This document shows positions 1 to 12,800 of a stretch of DNA of 64,000 nt, one piece after another (positions within the stretch are counted from its first letter, which is position 1; every line of letters begins with the position of its first letter). The notes under the pieces were generated by a model, which ran no database searches, was not told where the DNA came from, and worked only from the letters and a program-made list of their open reading frames with translations. The translations under genes were made by a program, and so were the position numbers. Location of the stretch: NCBI GenBank assembly GCA_022605955.1, contig JAKCOZ010000041.1:4018501-4082500 (forward strand). The letters are read 5' to 3'. Source of the stretch: Rallus limicola. Its lineage: Eukaryota > Chordata > Aves > Gruiformes > Rallidae.

Positions 1-174
1 ATTCTGGGTTAATGGGTTTGTTTTGGTGCTTTTAGTTCAGTTTTGTTCTGTTTCCTCGGATAAAGGTATCACAAAAACGTTTGGTTTAAGTTCTGCCTGA
101 CAGAGGGATGTCTGGCAGCACCGTATGGCTCTCAGCATTTAAAAATCTTTGTTCAAAGTCCTTCTGGTTCCCCA

Positions 175-317
175 GGAGTCCTTCTTTGGTCTCTACAGCT
201 ACACTGCAAAGGCCTCAGCTGAAGACAACAACCTTACCAGCAGCACCAAGTCTGACGATTTCTTTTTCTTGTCTGGGAAGGACAATTCACAGGCTCCTGC
301 CAGGAGGTTTTCAGGCA
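175..317 (+). CDS. Candidate internal coding exon, gene not recognised
   Basis: A pyrimidine-rich acceptor (ttctggttccccag) precedes this 143-bp block and a consensus donor (ggcag then gtaagc) follows it. The frame starting at 175 is open for 47 codons and meets a stop just after the donor and another about 25 bp upstream. The peptide starts ESFFGLYSYTAK and is then hydrophilic (TKSDDFFFLSGKD, ARRFSG), with codon choice richer in G/C than its surroundings. I do not recognise the family. It ends with two bases of a split codon, so the next exon must supply one. A second frame is also open, which weakens the case. It could be a chance splice-site pair. Confidence 0.33.
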
Positions 318-3300
318 GGTAAGCATGCATTTCTAGTGCAGGACTAGGACAGCTAACAAGTATTCAAACAAGAAACTTCTTAAAATTGACAATATCCATC
401 TTGCAGAGAAAACTATCACTGCGCAGGGACACAGATGAGGTGGTACAAGGGCTGTAGTCTATCTCTCAAATCCCAGCTGCTGCTTAGAAATACTGTATAC
501 AATGCTCTCTACCAAATCTACAGTAAGTCATTGACCAAACTACTTGTCTGCTTCTTCCCCCCCTGCCCAAATTAGAGTAGCTAACTTAATGAAAAATGAT
601 TTTTTTTCTTTTCGTCGCTTAGGAGGGTCTGAACATAAAGCTCTTATCACCGAGCCACAGCTGTAGGAGGAATCCTTTAATCACAGCCTTCCTCCTTGAA
701 GAAGAATATAGATTTATGACCGGACTTTGGTTACTGAGCGAGAAAGAAATATTGCCAGCAGCCACCATACTACTTCCCATAGGCTGTAAACAGCTTTAAT
801 CTGCTTTAGCTGTCATTTTGAAGTCGAGAGATATTAGAGTACAATGTAATTATGTAGTTGTGGGCAGAAGCACAGTTTATTTTCTTTAAACTGAAGTGGC
901 AGAGGTAAATTTGTAGACTGTGCCTAAACAAACAAACGGTCCTTCTTCCCTCCCTCCCTCCAGCTCACTGCCACCATGGCTGCAGCAGTCCCATTCCCCC
1001 TGCACTGCTCCTCCGCTAATGCACTTCATGGTGACCCCAGCTTCCCATCACGGTGAAATTCACTCATATCACAGTGAAATTCACTCATGTCATGCCACAC
1101 ACCTGTGTGGAAAGAGGATTATTTCTGAGACAGTACAAAAAGCTACCAGAAATGTTGTGCTTTTGTTAAGGGCACAACAGGGATGTGCTCACCCCAAGTT
1201 TCCCAGAGCAAGACACTGCATCCCATAAGCACAGCTGCTTATTCCTGACTTCCCTAAATACAGCACCTGTTTCTCATTACATAGAGTGTTTTAGAATAAA
1301 CTGATTAATGATCAGTTATTTTTGCTTTCATATCTAACAGGGCTTTTCAGGAAACTCATAATTGATCTAATGTGCACAGAAAAAGGGAATTTAGGTTTTC
1401 CCCCATCTTTGGAAAAACAAAAGTAGTTCCTTTTGAAGTTTTTGAGAGGAATGACCCCTAAGTTCAGGTCTGGAACATGCAAGCTCCAGGTACAGCATTT
1501 ATTCTAGATTGATGTTATAAACAAGTTAGAGTTATTCTTCTTCTTGCTTAACATTTGATTTTTCATACAAAATAAAACTCTTCATCATAAAATAAGAGAA
1601 AGATCAGTTCTCCACCACAATACTTCAGTTGTTGGCCAGTGTGGTACCCATTTCTCAAATCTTTTCAGCCTTGAATTCTGTCCTGTACTTGAGAAAACTC
1701 TACAAATCCTCTCAAAAGATGCACCTATTGGATCCCCTTCAGCAAAGCAGAGCCACAAATACTTAAGTATAACTTAATTCAGCTTAGCATCTCAGCATAC
1801 GCTTAGTTATACTGGAATAGCCATACAGATTAATTTCCTCACCTTATTTATTCCTTTATTAAATGAACATAATTAAATTACATGGACTACTATCATTAAA
1901 AGATAGTGACTTCTTGGTCTGAGATTTCAGGGACAAAAATACAAAACCAAACTTCCCTCCTTACACGATACAATACTGTTCTCTTTACATGAGTGAAGAC
2001 AAAGTGAGATAAAATGCAGGATTTGCATTATTCTACACTGCATATTGCATTTTAAAATGGATAGATTGAGAGATCTATTTGACATCAGCTACATGCTATT
2101 GCCTTTTCAAAGGGCTGCTGTAACTATTATGCAGGGTGTTGCACCCTCTCTGGACTTTATGCTAATAATCTCCTGATTGTCCTGAGTTTTTCCACTCAGA
2201 AACTGATAAAGAAGTCTGAGCCTGTTGTATGCTGAGTGCCATCAGTTCTATTGGTTGTGAGAACTACATAGACATGGTGCTGTGTATTAGTGCCACTATG
2301 ACCTAGAGAAAATACAGTTGTTCATTCATTAGCAAAAGGAACAAAAAAGAAAAAAAGATTTAAAAAACCCAAACAACAAGCAGAACATGGTTTATTAGAT
2401 GAATTAAAAGGGGAGTGATACGCTGTAGCACTGGGAGCAGTAATTATCAGTTCTGTCTGAAAAGGGAATAAACAGTCCTGCAGGGCGTTTTGCAACATCA
2501 TTTTGCCTCTGTATTCCAGCCAGGCATCAGTCTCCGTGGAATCCAAATAGTTATCCCAGCAAATTACTCCTGCTAAGATTTCTCCAAGCAAACACTCAAG
2601 GTCTAGGTGTGCTGGGCTGATCAGTAAGATCTGTTGGGCTGAACTCATTGCAGGAGCTGAGGAATGTACGTCTATGCTAAATAGGAAGGAGTGAAATACG
2701 CTGGCATGCACGCCTCATGAGTCCTCCTCCTCCCAACAGCCCCCTCAGTTCTTTATTCAGATGAAAACACAAAAAGAAAATACAATTTGAGGGTCACATC
2801 TGAGCTGTATAAATGAAGTTGCAGAGCAAAGAGGACCGAGAGAAATCCCAGCACAGTCTCAAAATGAAACCACACGGCTTCAAAGATTGAGCAGGTCTTT
2901 TGACTGAAGACAAACATTGTCAATTAATAACTTTTATGATAAATTGTTGTGATAATTAAATAAGAACTTAGACTGGGTTTTGTATAAAAAGTCCAGGAGA
3001 GACAGTGACTGCAAATTTCTCCATGCTTCTCCTCATCAGTACTCACCAATTGTTATAGGTATCAAAATCAACAGTTAAGCATAATCCTGTACAAAACAGC
3101 ACCATGGTCATGACCCCCCCCAAAACTAAAAATTGTCTATTGAAATAGACAGGGATATTCACTCAAAACTGGCATCTGATACTGGGAAATCAAGATAGAG
3201 ATAACAGTCAAGAATATCTTTATTGGATTAATGTTGTAGGTGGGGTCACACTGACACTTTTTTTTTTGTAGCAAGCTCTGTGATTAATAAAACTGCTTGG

Positions 3301-3584
3301 AAAGTGGTTCTTTTAATGACAGATAGATATATATTGTATGACCCGAGTTCTTCATAAATGCCATCTTATTTTCAAAATGCTGAGAAGAAAATTTGATATG
3401 ATTAATGTTCTTTCTTCCTCCCTTTTCCCCACACTGCTCAGACAGAAGGCAGATAAACCAGTTGCCTGCACTGAAGTGATTAACAAAAAAATGGTGATTT
3501 CTGCAGAATTCAGTCCTTGTACCTTCAGAGAAACCTTTCATTTTACTCGTTTTGCACTACAAATAATTAAGGGATATGAAACAG
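318..3584. other. No recognisable gene; mostly unique AT-rich sequence
   Basis: Only short, unconvincing ORFs lie here. A strong acceptor near 621 (ttttcgtcgcttag) is followed by 58 open codons ending in TAA near 797. An acceptor-donor pair also frames 477-522, in a phase that could follow the candidate exon at 175-317. Both may be coincidence. The only clear repeat is the 21-bp tandem pair at 1047-1088. Confidence 0.5.
1047..1088. repeat. Two tandem copies of a 21-bp unit
   Basis: The unit atcacRgtgaaattcactcat occurs twice head to tail, differing at one base (g in the first copy, a in the second). Each copy contains gtgaaattcac, which is self-complementary except for its central base. A third partial copy is not evident. 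Confidence 0.85.
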
Positions 3585-3845
3585 AGGGCTGGAAGTGACC
3601 TCCAGAAATCAGTTAAATCTGTTTTCCTGCTTGCAGGCAGAAAAATCATACACAGTATTTCCCACAAGGTGTTTGTCTATCTGAGGTTGTTAAAGACCTG
3701 TAGACAGGGTCTCTGCAGGCTCTGCTCCAACATTTCGTGATCAAGGAAAAAGCTTTTCCTAACAGCTCAATTTTCTTTTCTATAGTTAGACCTTCTTATC
3801 TCATCTGCCACCAGCATGGAGAACACCATTATTTTATTCTTACAC
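3585..3845 (-). mobile_element. Ancient CR1/L3-like LINE 3' fragment
   Basis: Read on the minus strand, this resembles the 3' region of an old sauropsid CR1/L3 subfamily. On the plus strand the matching blocks, in order, are gagggctggaagtgacctcc, a segment around aggtgtttgtctatctgagg, a segment around ttgttaaagacctg, and aaaaagcttttcctaacag. Divergence is high and no coding frame survives. It is much older than the CR1 copies elsewhere in the window. The assignment rests on block order and would need a profile search to fix the subfamily. Confidence 0.5.
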
Positions 3846-4705
3846 TTTGTCAAAAAGTGGGATTGCAGTGTCTGTGGCTGCACATCTCCATTATGTCCCT
3901 TGTGATGGCTCCAGTGACTCAACATCTGTCAACTGAGCTGCTGATCCAGATGAAAAAATCAATTGAGAAAAAACCTGGGTAGTTCTGAAGCAGCTCAATG
4001 GCTGCAAGGCTGTAGGAGATCAGCTCAAGTGTTGAAACTCCTCCTGATGTTGCTGCTACCAAGAAAAACATCTCCAGGTTAGCAGCCTCCTGAATTTCCA
4101 TTTGGCTTCTAATCTGTGTTTAGTCACTTCCTTTGTAAGCCTAGTACTTTCCTCTTGTCTTTGTTGACCAGAGCCATGTATCTGTAACAAAATCATATAT
4201 CTAATTGTCGGGGTTAATTTCCCGCTATCCAGCATTCAGATTTTCCCTAATTGGTGACCTCTGCAAGGTTAATAAACCTACTCTCTCTCACATCCTCCTG
4301 ACTGTTTGGTGGGTTTTTTTTTTAAAAAACCGTAGTATTAGACACAGATGAAATTGCTGGTCAGTTAATGTTTCTGAAATTGAGGACACCTGAAACATTT
4401 TAATAAAAAGGAGCAGAATGCTGTAGATACACCACTTAATTAGAATTAGACCTCACTCCTCAGCTGAAATACCAGAAGGACTGGAAAACAAGTGCAGTAA
4501 ACACAGTGGTCATGTAATAATGAGCTCAGGTCCTCTAGAGAATTGATTTTACTATTTCCTTTCTCATGGTTAGCTATGATGGATCCTCAGATAGATGCCA
4601 AAAAGTACTATGACTTATCATTTTATTGCAGCTACAACAATTAGGAGTCAAGATTTCTGAAGACTAGGACTTTCTTTCAGGAGGAATAAAACCAACATAC
4701 ATTTA
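3846..4705. other. No gene seen; unassigned unique sequence
   Basis: Nothing recognisable is present except a stretch at about 4205-4320 that begins tgtcggggttaatttcccg and contains ttaataaacctactctctct. That layout resembles the end of an LTR with a polyadenylation signal, but the match is too weak to call. Confidence 0.4.
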
Positions 4706-5222
4706 TAGAATCATAGAATCACCTGGGTTGGAAGAGACGCTTAAGATTATCAAGTCCAACCACAGCCTAACCCTACACTAGTCCACCTCTAGATCATGTC
4801 CTTAAGCACTTCATCTACATGCTTTTAAATACCTCCAGGGATGGTGACCCCACCACCTCCCTAGGCAGCCTATTCCAATGCTTGACAACCCTGGTGATCT
4901 GGTGCAATTTTAAGCCATTTCCTCTCATCTTATGGCTTGTCACCTGAGAGACGAGACGAACCCCGGCACCTCTGCAAGCACCTTGCAGGTAGTTGTAGAG
5001 AGTGATAAGGTCTCTCCTCAGCCTCCTTTTCTCAAGGTTAAACAGCTCCAGCTTCTTCAGCCACTCCTCATAGCACTTGTGCTCAAGACTCTTCACCAGT
5101 TTCATTTCCCTCTGGACATGCTCAAGCATCTCAACAACCTTCCTGTAGTGCAGGGCCCAAAACTGAACACAGCACTCAAGGTGCAGCCTCACCAGAGCTG
5201 AATACAACAGAACAATCACTTT
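4706..5222 (-). mobile_element. CR1 LINE, 5'-truncated, with open ORF2 C-terminal tail
   Basis: The 3' end lies at 4706 (tagaatcatagaatcacctgg on the plus strand is the reversed CR1 terminus). The minus-strand frame 5219-4815 stays open for 134 codons. It encodes the end of the CR1 reverse-transcriptase polyprotein, with [35 protein letters not shown] and [13 protein letters not shown] all visible. Compared with other CR1 copies, about a dozen residues are missing between KLHQ and RVVKHW. The element lacks its endonuclease and catalytic reverse-transcriptase core, so it cannot move by itself. The upstream break near 5222 is typical LINE 5' truncation. Confidence 0.92.
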
Positions 5223-6727
5223 CCCCTTTGATGGAAAAGTCCTACAGTTACTTACAGTCTAAAAAGGATCTGTTTTCAGCCACTTTATGATTACTACTAT
5301 TTGCATTCAGTAGTAATATCCAAGCTATAGCAACCATTATAATTCTTTGATACAAGATGATGTTGACACCAAGAGCTGCAATAGACCTAAGAAAGTTTTC
5401 TTCCTGTTAACACCAACAAGGCCCTGTATGGTCTCTGTGGGAAAAATGGAAATACCAGAGAAACTTAGATAGATATCAAATAAACTGATTTCTAACAAAA
5501 AGGGCTATTAAAAATATTAACTGCGGCCATAAGAAGTCATTGCTATTTGTGAAAAATAAATTTGTAGTAAACTAAAGGGTTCTCAATGTTTGTTTGCGTT
5601 TTCTCTTCATAAATAGCTTCCTGATACAGCATCAGGGCAGTGGAGGAGGGAAGGGGAGAGAGAGAAAGACTGAGAGAGACCTGTCCAAGCAAGCCATTGC
5701 TATCAAACAGCAGTGTTAGGAATTTGCCACTTTTCACCCAAATTCCCTAACTGCTGGGATCAGTAGTTATGCTATTCCTCCCTTCCTCCACAACCTATAT
5801 CTACTCCTTTTTTTTTCCCCACCTGCTTCATAAAACAGAATTATTGTTTCTTATATAAGCCTCGAGAAATGGGACACTAAATTAGATAGACTACTGGCTA
5901 ATCTGTTAAGGTGATTCTTGTATTCCTTGTGGAGATCAGTTCTTGGAAAGTCACACTCATGAAGTTAAAATCCATTCCCTGTGGAGAGAACCAATATAAG
6001 GCTTTTGTGCCACTGCTAAGCCCTACAGCTGTTGTGCTGCTGAGATATATATTTAACCCATTCATATTGGTGAGCAGGAGCTTTGGGATTTTGTTCAGTC
6101 ATTAAATAGACTCTAGAGCAGGTTAAAAGGAGAAAGAAAGAAAAAACACATACTTGTTTCATGCACACAGGTTAAAATCCTACAGGATGTTTTCTACTAA
6201 CAGGAGTTATAAAAGCAAAGTTTAGGCATGTAATTTGATATTCATGGGGGTACAGTACTCTCACCACTTCCCCATGTCGCTTCCTCTACCTCAGAGACTG
6301 CAAATCAAAGCTTGTTTCTTTAATATAACAATGTTGTTAAAGTATAGCAGTTTCATGTAAGTAGCAGGGAAAAAAATATTTATGATTAGAGCATTATGTG
6401 CTAATATAACATTTGACAATTAAAATTACTTGCATCCAAATTTTATTGCCAGTTAATGGCATCTAAAATAATATTGATAACAAATGACGCAGAATATCTT
6501 CCCAGAAGTCTAATTCTGATTCATAAAATTGTTTCATGTACTGGCTTGAGTAATGATACAATATATAATGTGACTAATATATCTCATTTGTTGATGATTT
6601 TCTGCAAGTTCTACATTACAGCTTTCCTTAAACTTACACAGAAAGCTCAGGGAAGTAAACCTCCTCATATAAAATTGGTAAATATGTTTAAACAGTGTCT
6701 AAAACCCAGCTCCTTTTTTCCTTGCAG
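5223..6727. other. No gene or known repeat seen
   Basis: The block is AT-rich and unique. It includes a short purine run of gagagagaaagactgagagag type near 5655-5680. ORFs here are short and have no protein-like features. Confidence 0.5.
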
Positions 6728-6873
6728 TTCAAACAGTATGAAAAGAAAAACCAAAACAGACCCCAAACTCAACAAGCTTTTCAGTAGATTGAGTCTGAGC
6801 ATACCCAGAGATGGCCTCATTCCAGTGATTCCAGTACTGCTGCAAGGAATCCTCTTAACCCTTCCCAGCAAAG
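6728..6873 (+). other. Candidate exon inside the longest plus-strand ORF (6456-6938)
   Basis: A very strong acceptor (gctccttttttccttgcag) and a consensus donor (cagcaaag then gtaagg) frame 146 bp. One frame is open throughout; it includes SNSMKRKTKTDPKLNKLF and then a hydrophobic run (LIPVIPVLLQGILLTL). It needs one base to complete its first codon and leaves one base at its end, so its phase fits the exon at 175-317. It lies in a 160-codon ORF (ATG at 6456), the longest in the window, which also stays open through the flanking putative introns. That makes a chance ORF or a non-coding exon as likely as a true coding exon. Confidence 0.25.
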
Positions 6874-9800
6874 GTAAGGAGCACTCAAAAGAAACTCTGG
6901 CAACAAGAAAAGTAAGCAGCCAACAAGAAGTCAGGTAGTTGCTAATTAGCCAAGTTTTTCCCCTAGCTCTGAGAGCTTTCAGAAATAAGTGTTAAGCTCA
7001 TTTATATGTGCAAGAAGGTGAGCACTTATTGATGATGCTGGAGAGCAGCAGGGGGCTGGTGAAACCCAGGCTCTGAACTGCTCTTTTTATTGCTCCTGAA
7101 ACTCAGCAGTCCTGGGATGTCTATGGAGTAAAGCCGACACGCTCCTCCAATAGGTTATTTTATTTTTGCTGCTCTTCATTCATTCCTCACTAAACTTTTT
7201 AGAAGAAGTGGAGTAGAGGTTATAACTCCCTTTATAGAGTGAAGTCGTTCAGATCATGCCATGCATAGTAAATGCTCTACAGTTGCCCTCTCCTATTGCA
7301 CCAATTCTCACTTGATACTACAGACAGGGTCGCATGCAGCCTCTTTGCTTGCGTTTTGCAGAAGTTAGGGTCATCAATAAAAAAGTCATAGCCACAGTGC
7401 AGATTCCCTTGATACACAGCAGGAAGGAATGCTACATCTGAAAGCAAGTGCTGTCATTTCAAATGTCACACAGTATGTCACCAAATGTCACCTTCCTAGA
7501 TTTTTTTCTGTAATGACAGTTTAAAGCTATATGTGATGTTTGCTGAACCCCCTGGTAGATCATCTATTATGTTCCACTTCAAAATCAGATGCTAGACCTT
7601 CCTGACATCTGGCAAGAGATTGCTCTGTCGTTACACCACCACAAAATTAAAAGAAACCTCAAATACTTCCCTGCACGCATACATGTGCATGCTTACACCA
7701 CGCAACATGCTCAGCTAGCCTCTACCTTTCAAAAACAATTTCTAAATGTCTCCTAATCCACATATGCTCCTAAAGATCACATCAGCACCTTCACCTTTCC
7801 CTCCCCATCTGCAATCGATTTGTCTGCTGTTTGTGGTGTTCAGGGGTCAGTTATTTGGAAAGGTGAGAGTTTCTCTAAAATCAGAGATTACTCACTGCCT
7901 TTTTAAAACTGAAAGTTCCAGATAGACCTGTCAAATACATGGGGGTTAGGACAGGTGGATGTCCAGATTACTTCTTTTCAGACTAAACAGATGTCTGTAA
8001 ACAGGCACACATGGAAATGGACCCAAGTATGACCACTTCATAGAGTTAGTATGGAAAGCTTGCCCCACATTGACACCGCTTTTCATCAGTTTGCATTCAT
8101 GGCAGGTTCTGCTGCATGGTTTTGAAGTGCTGGTATTCTTTCCAGTTTACATTAGCCCACTCTGAATATCAGCTACATGGTATCGATGATACCTGGAGTA
8201 TATGAAAGGGAAAGAGCACTTCGTGCATGTTTTTGCATGAATTCCAGCAGAGTTAAACAAGTTAAACACTAAATCAAACTCTCAGGTCGATCAAATGTCA
8301 CAACCCAGTATCATTCAACTCTTCTGCAAATTTATATAGACCTGTGCTCTGAAAAGATGCATTTTCAGCAATTTGTGTTTCCAGAGTGACCTAGTCTCTT
8401 ATTCCCCTGTGCAAATCTCAAACCAACACAGGGACATTTTCAATTGCATGAATTCATTTTTTGTTAGCATTGTTTCTAAAGCACCTCCCAAAGATTGGGC
8501 AGTTTTAGTGATGACACTCTCCATGTTTATGTCCTGACTAGCCCACTGTTTATCAATACTTGCTTTTTTCCTTCCCAACATTCACCTTGCACTTTATTCT
8601 TACAATTCTTTAAAACTTGACGCTTCTTCAGTGCTACCTCTGCTACATTTATTGTCCTGCCAAGCGTAAGGCTTCTCTCTCTTTCTGCTCTGCTTTTGAC
8701 ACTGAACTCAATGATCAGTTGATCAGCCTAGCCTATCTGTCTGGCTGTTGACACTGAGCCCCTTCAAGCTACTGTTTTCCCGTTCTATTTTTGTATCATT
8801 CAGCAACTTGCATTTTCCTCTGAGGTCACCCTTAAAGGTCCATGTGTCATGTTTTTCATTTCTGCCTTGTCAGGAAAATCTTGCCACTGCATCTATCAAA
8901 GTAATCATCAGGCCTTGATGTAAGAGTGTGGTTCCTCTCACATTTTTCATTACCAGATAATTTATTAATATCCTCCTGAGCAAGACTAGATTTATCTTGA
9001 TAAAACCGCTATTGATGGCGATGCAGTGTACAGCACTGAAAGCGTTCAGCCAGTTTGGCAAATGCTCAGAGAAGAGGCATCTTTTAACCTCTCACACCCC
9101 TTAATTCCTCAGTGAGCTAAAAGCAGGTTTAGGATGCTGAGGCTCTGGAGGCACTGTGCATTGTGCCACTTGAGTAAAGCTGACCCTGGTCAGCCTCCTC
9201 AGACCGGCCCAAGCTGCACATCAGGCTTTTCCTTCATGACCCTCTCTTTTGCTGGCATTAAAGCTATCCCTTCAACTTAATATAAGTAACACAGTAATAG
9301 ACATAGAAACAAAAAGCTTTAGAGTTGGGAGTGCCATCTGACACGTAGAAATGACAGGCAGTCATTTTACATTTCATGTTGAACACCCCTGAAGATGCTC
9401 TGGATATTTTCTACCTGGGCTGAAACCCTGTTTTCTTCTAGTGACTAAGCCCCTCCCCTCCTCAACACACTCTTCCTGTAACAGCCATTTCTCTTTTACA
9501 TTATCTTTGCTTGGAAAAAAAAACAACGTGGTAAGGCTACTCAGTCAGCTCCCTGCTCCATTATATACTGAAATTAAAGCACAGGAGGCCCTCCACAAAA
9601 GCGGATGGCTAATGACTCTCCTGGTGGACATTAGGCAAGAGATGCATTTGTGACATGAGTGGCAGCTGTGCAGACACCAGTTTATGTGATTCAGCACAGC
9701 TATTTCATTAATTGCGTTTCACAGTTCATTTCCTCAGATTACACTCAAAATAAGTAAATAACTAAGAACACAAAGCTGCTGTGTTCTCTGAACTATCCAC

Positions 9801-12800
9801 CAAAGAAAAAGAAGGGGAAAAGTGCCCTTAGTTTAATTGGCTTCCTACATATTTTTATGCCTTAGATGTTTTTTAAGCTGTAAAGTTAGAAAATAACATA
9901 AATTGCAGTTATATTCTGCTGTCTAATTATCTCTTCAGTTTTCTACAGAGACTTGGTAACTTATGGAGAACCCTGCTATGAGGAAGCATGCCCTGATGAA
10001 AGAGAAAATGATGTAGAGGTTTACCTATGAACATGACGTATCTAGATCTTACTGTTTCACACAGTTATATTTTGTGGCTTAAATTTAACAGAGAAAATCT
10101 GTGTGTGTGGAGTCTAAGGAAATCAAAAGCTTAGATTAAAGCCTGACCCTTTATGCATCTTTGTAACTAGTCATAATGGAAAAGTAATTAAAAGAAGCAA
10201 TGAAAAATACAAATGCAGAAATGAGAAAAATCATTTTGATTAGAATCAAGAATTTGAGCTCTCTATAAAGAGATCCAACAATTTGAATTAATAGTAACAG
10301 GTGACTTGTGCAGCACCACAAGAGTCATCAGAAATGACCAATGTGGTCATGAATTACTAAATGTTTTGGGAAAGTATGCAAAAAAAAAAAAAACCAAAAA
10401 AGGTTTGGTAAAACAGTGGCTTTCATGTCAGAAGGTCTAATTTTAAAAAAAATTTCTGCAAGGAGCTTTTCCTAACAGTGAAGTGAGAGTGAAACCCCAA
10501 CCTAATTCCAGAGAGTGCTGCTGGAACCTTTGTTACTCATAGCCAAAAATTGAGCTGAGTTAGATACAGCAACCCTCTAAAGATCAAAATCTCTATAGAT
10601 TTTTCAAAAGCCTTTCCTTAGGAAGATTTTCAGGTTTACAGAGGAAGAGATGCACCCAGGAATAGCCTTCAGCCGTGCTGTAGAGCAATCATATGGGAAT
10701 GCAGGTTCAAATCTTCATTCACAGCTAGTCAGAGCACGTTCGAGCTAAAAGCCTTATAAAGCAGAGAACAACTCTTTATGAGAAAATGAGCTCCATCCCC
10801 TCAGAAAACAACTGCTTTTGACAGGGGGAAAGTATCTAGTGCTTCTTTTTGTTTGTTTTTGCAAAAGATGCAAATATTGAAAGCTCAGTGTTTGCTAAAA
10901 ATTGAGAGTGAACATATTCAGAAAAATATGGAGCAGGGAGTCTAGGCAATTGCTGAGTTATAATTATCCATCTACTATAAATATCCGCAGTGTGAAAAAG
11001 GCTTGCTCTCCTCCCATGTTTCAGCACTGCTGCTAAGCACTAAGCTTTTTTGTGGTTTCATTTTAGTAATCAGGATCTCTCGTACTTCCCAGACAGATGG
11101 CCATTCACACTTCAATGCTCATTTAAACACATACGTCAATGATGACAGAACATTTCAGCTGAGAACAGGCCAATGTAATCTTCCAAATTCAAGGCTATCT
11201 GTCATTTTTGTTGGTTATATAAAACCAGAGTCAAAAGAAAGTAGGACTGTTCTGGTTTGGAAAGCTAGAAAGAAAATGGAAAATTCCACCTGGCTTGCTG
11301 TCAGCACGGGACTGAGGGAAAGCTATTTCAAGTGATTTGAGGAGGTTGAATGTCTAGCCTCTGCTGATCCATTGGCAGTTGTTCTTGAGGCCTACAAAGA
11401 ATTGGGAGAAGCTAATATCAGATTAGAGAATGAATGTTGGGCCTTGCAAGGCTGCTCAGAGCCCCCACGAGACCATTAATTCTATACAGCCTTTTCAAAT
11501 CCATCCCATGTTTATAATGCAATGGTCCTTCATTTTGTCTCTTAAGGCATTAGATAAATACATGCCAGCACCTTGCAGCTGCACTCTGCAATACACAAAA
11601 GACAAATTGGAAGTGGAGGGCAGAGTATCTTCCTGACTGTGATGCTGATCCCCTGTGTTTGCTTTGAGTGGATGTAGTACTTATGTGGATAAATAGACAA
11701 AATTATTTTCCACTGCTGTCAAGCCAGCATCTTAGACAAGAAGGAAAGCATTTAAATTTAATAACATTCTCTTCAGCTTCAGGGTGGACTATGCTTAAGA
11801 AATGGAAATCTGAAACATGAAAAAAAATTATTAAAAAGATCTATTTGTGATATGTCTGGTTCTTGCCAGTCACAGGAAGAGCTCCTGCCAAGAACATCCA
11901 CCTAAGAAGTTATCAGCAAACGATTTTTTTTGTAATTTTTTTTTTAGTTCAAATAAACTTTACAGGCAATCTTTTGGGAATGTTGCCAATCCTAAACCAA
12001 CCTATGAGACATTTAAAGTTCAATTAATTAGTAATTAGGAGGACAGAATTAACACAGGGGAGCATTTAAGAGAGTGTCTATGTAATCAGCTGATAATTAT
12101 CAACACAGCAATGGAAGTGTGACACAGTATGAGTTTCTAGCATACCCACCTAAGTGTGTAAAGATAATGAACACAGGAATGGCTAAATATATTAGTTTGC
12201 CATCCATGTGAATCTCCAGTAAGTCTGCACCTGAGTTACTAACCATAAAACTAAAGAAGCTCAACTGGGAGTAAAAAAATTCCCTAAACTTACAGTGCTG
12301 TTGAACACTTGAGTCTCAAAACTGTATTTTCCAGGAGTACTGCCAGTAATTGAGATACTATTTGTACCTTACTTTTGTCATTCGTGTCTGCAAAAGGAGA
12401 TTTCTCATCAATAAACAAAGCACAGCAGTGGATCAACAGACCAGAGATGCTGAACAAATGGGTCTTAGAAGTGAAAAAGAAAGGTCATGAAAATCAGTTT
12501 GACCCTGAATGATTCTATCATCCTGAAAGGAGAAGCTGTGAAAACTGCAGAATTTAGGGTATGCTTTTCACAAGTGACTTAGCTGGATTTATGCTGTAGT
12601 GACCTAAACAGTCAGAACAACCTTTGCCATCCCACTGTGGAAGTCTAACACCGGTAGTACTGGAAACCAGTAGTGCATTGCACGGATGCAGTCATGGTTC
12701 TTACATAAAGATCATTAAATATCAATGAGGTATCAAAGCATTCAGTGTTTTTCTCCCATTCTTGGTACAAAAATTTAGGGAAAAAAAAAACCAAACCCAA

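Noticed and set aside
108..347. 79-codon frame overlapping the first candidate exon
   Set aside because: It is the alternative frame of the block at 175-317 and has less protein-like composition; treated as a shadow.
4205..4320. LTR-like tail with ttaataaacctactctctct
   Set aside because: The layout is suggestive but there is no homologous partner, no clear ends and no viral sequence.
9442..9530. Plus-strand splice-bounded block with an open frame
   Set aside because: The peptide is low in complexity (Ser/Pro-rich, then Lys/Asn), and phase fits only with selected neighbours.
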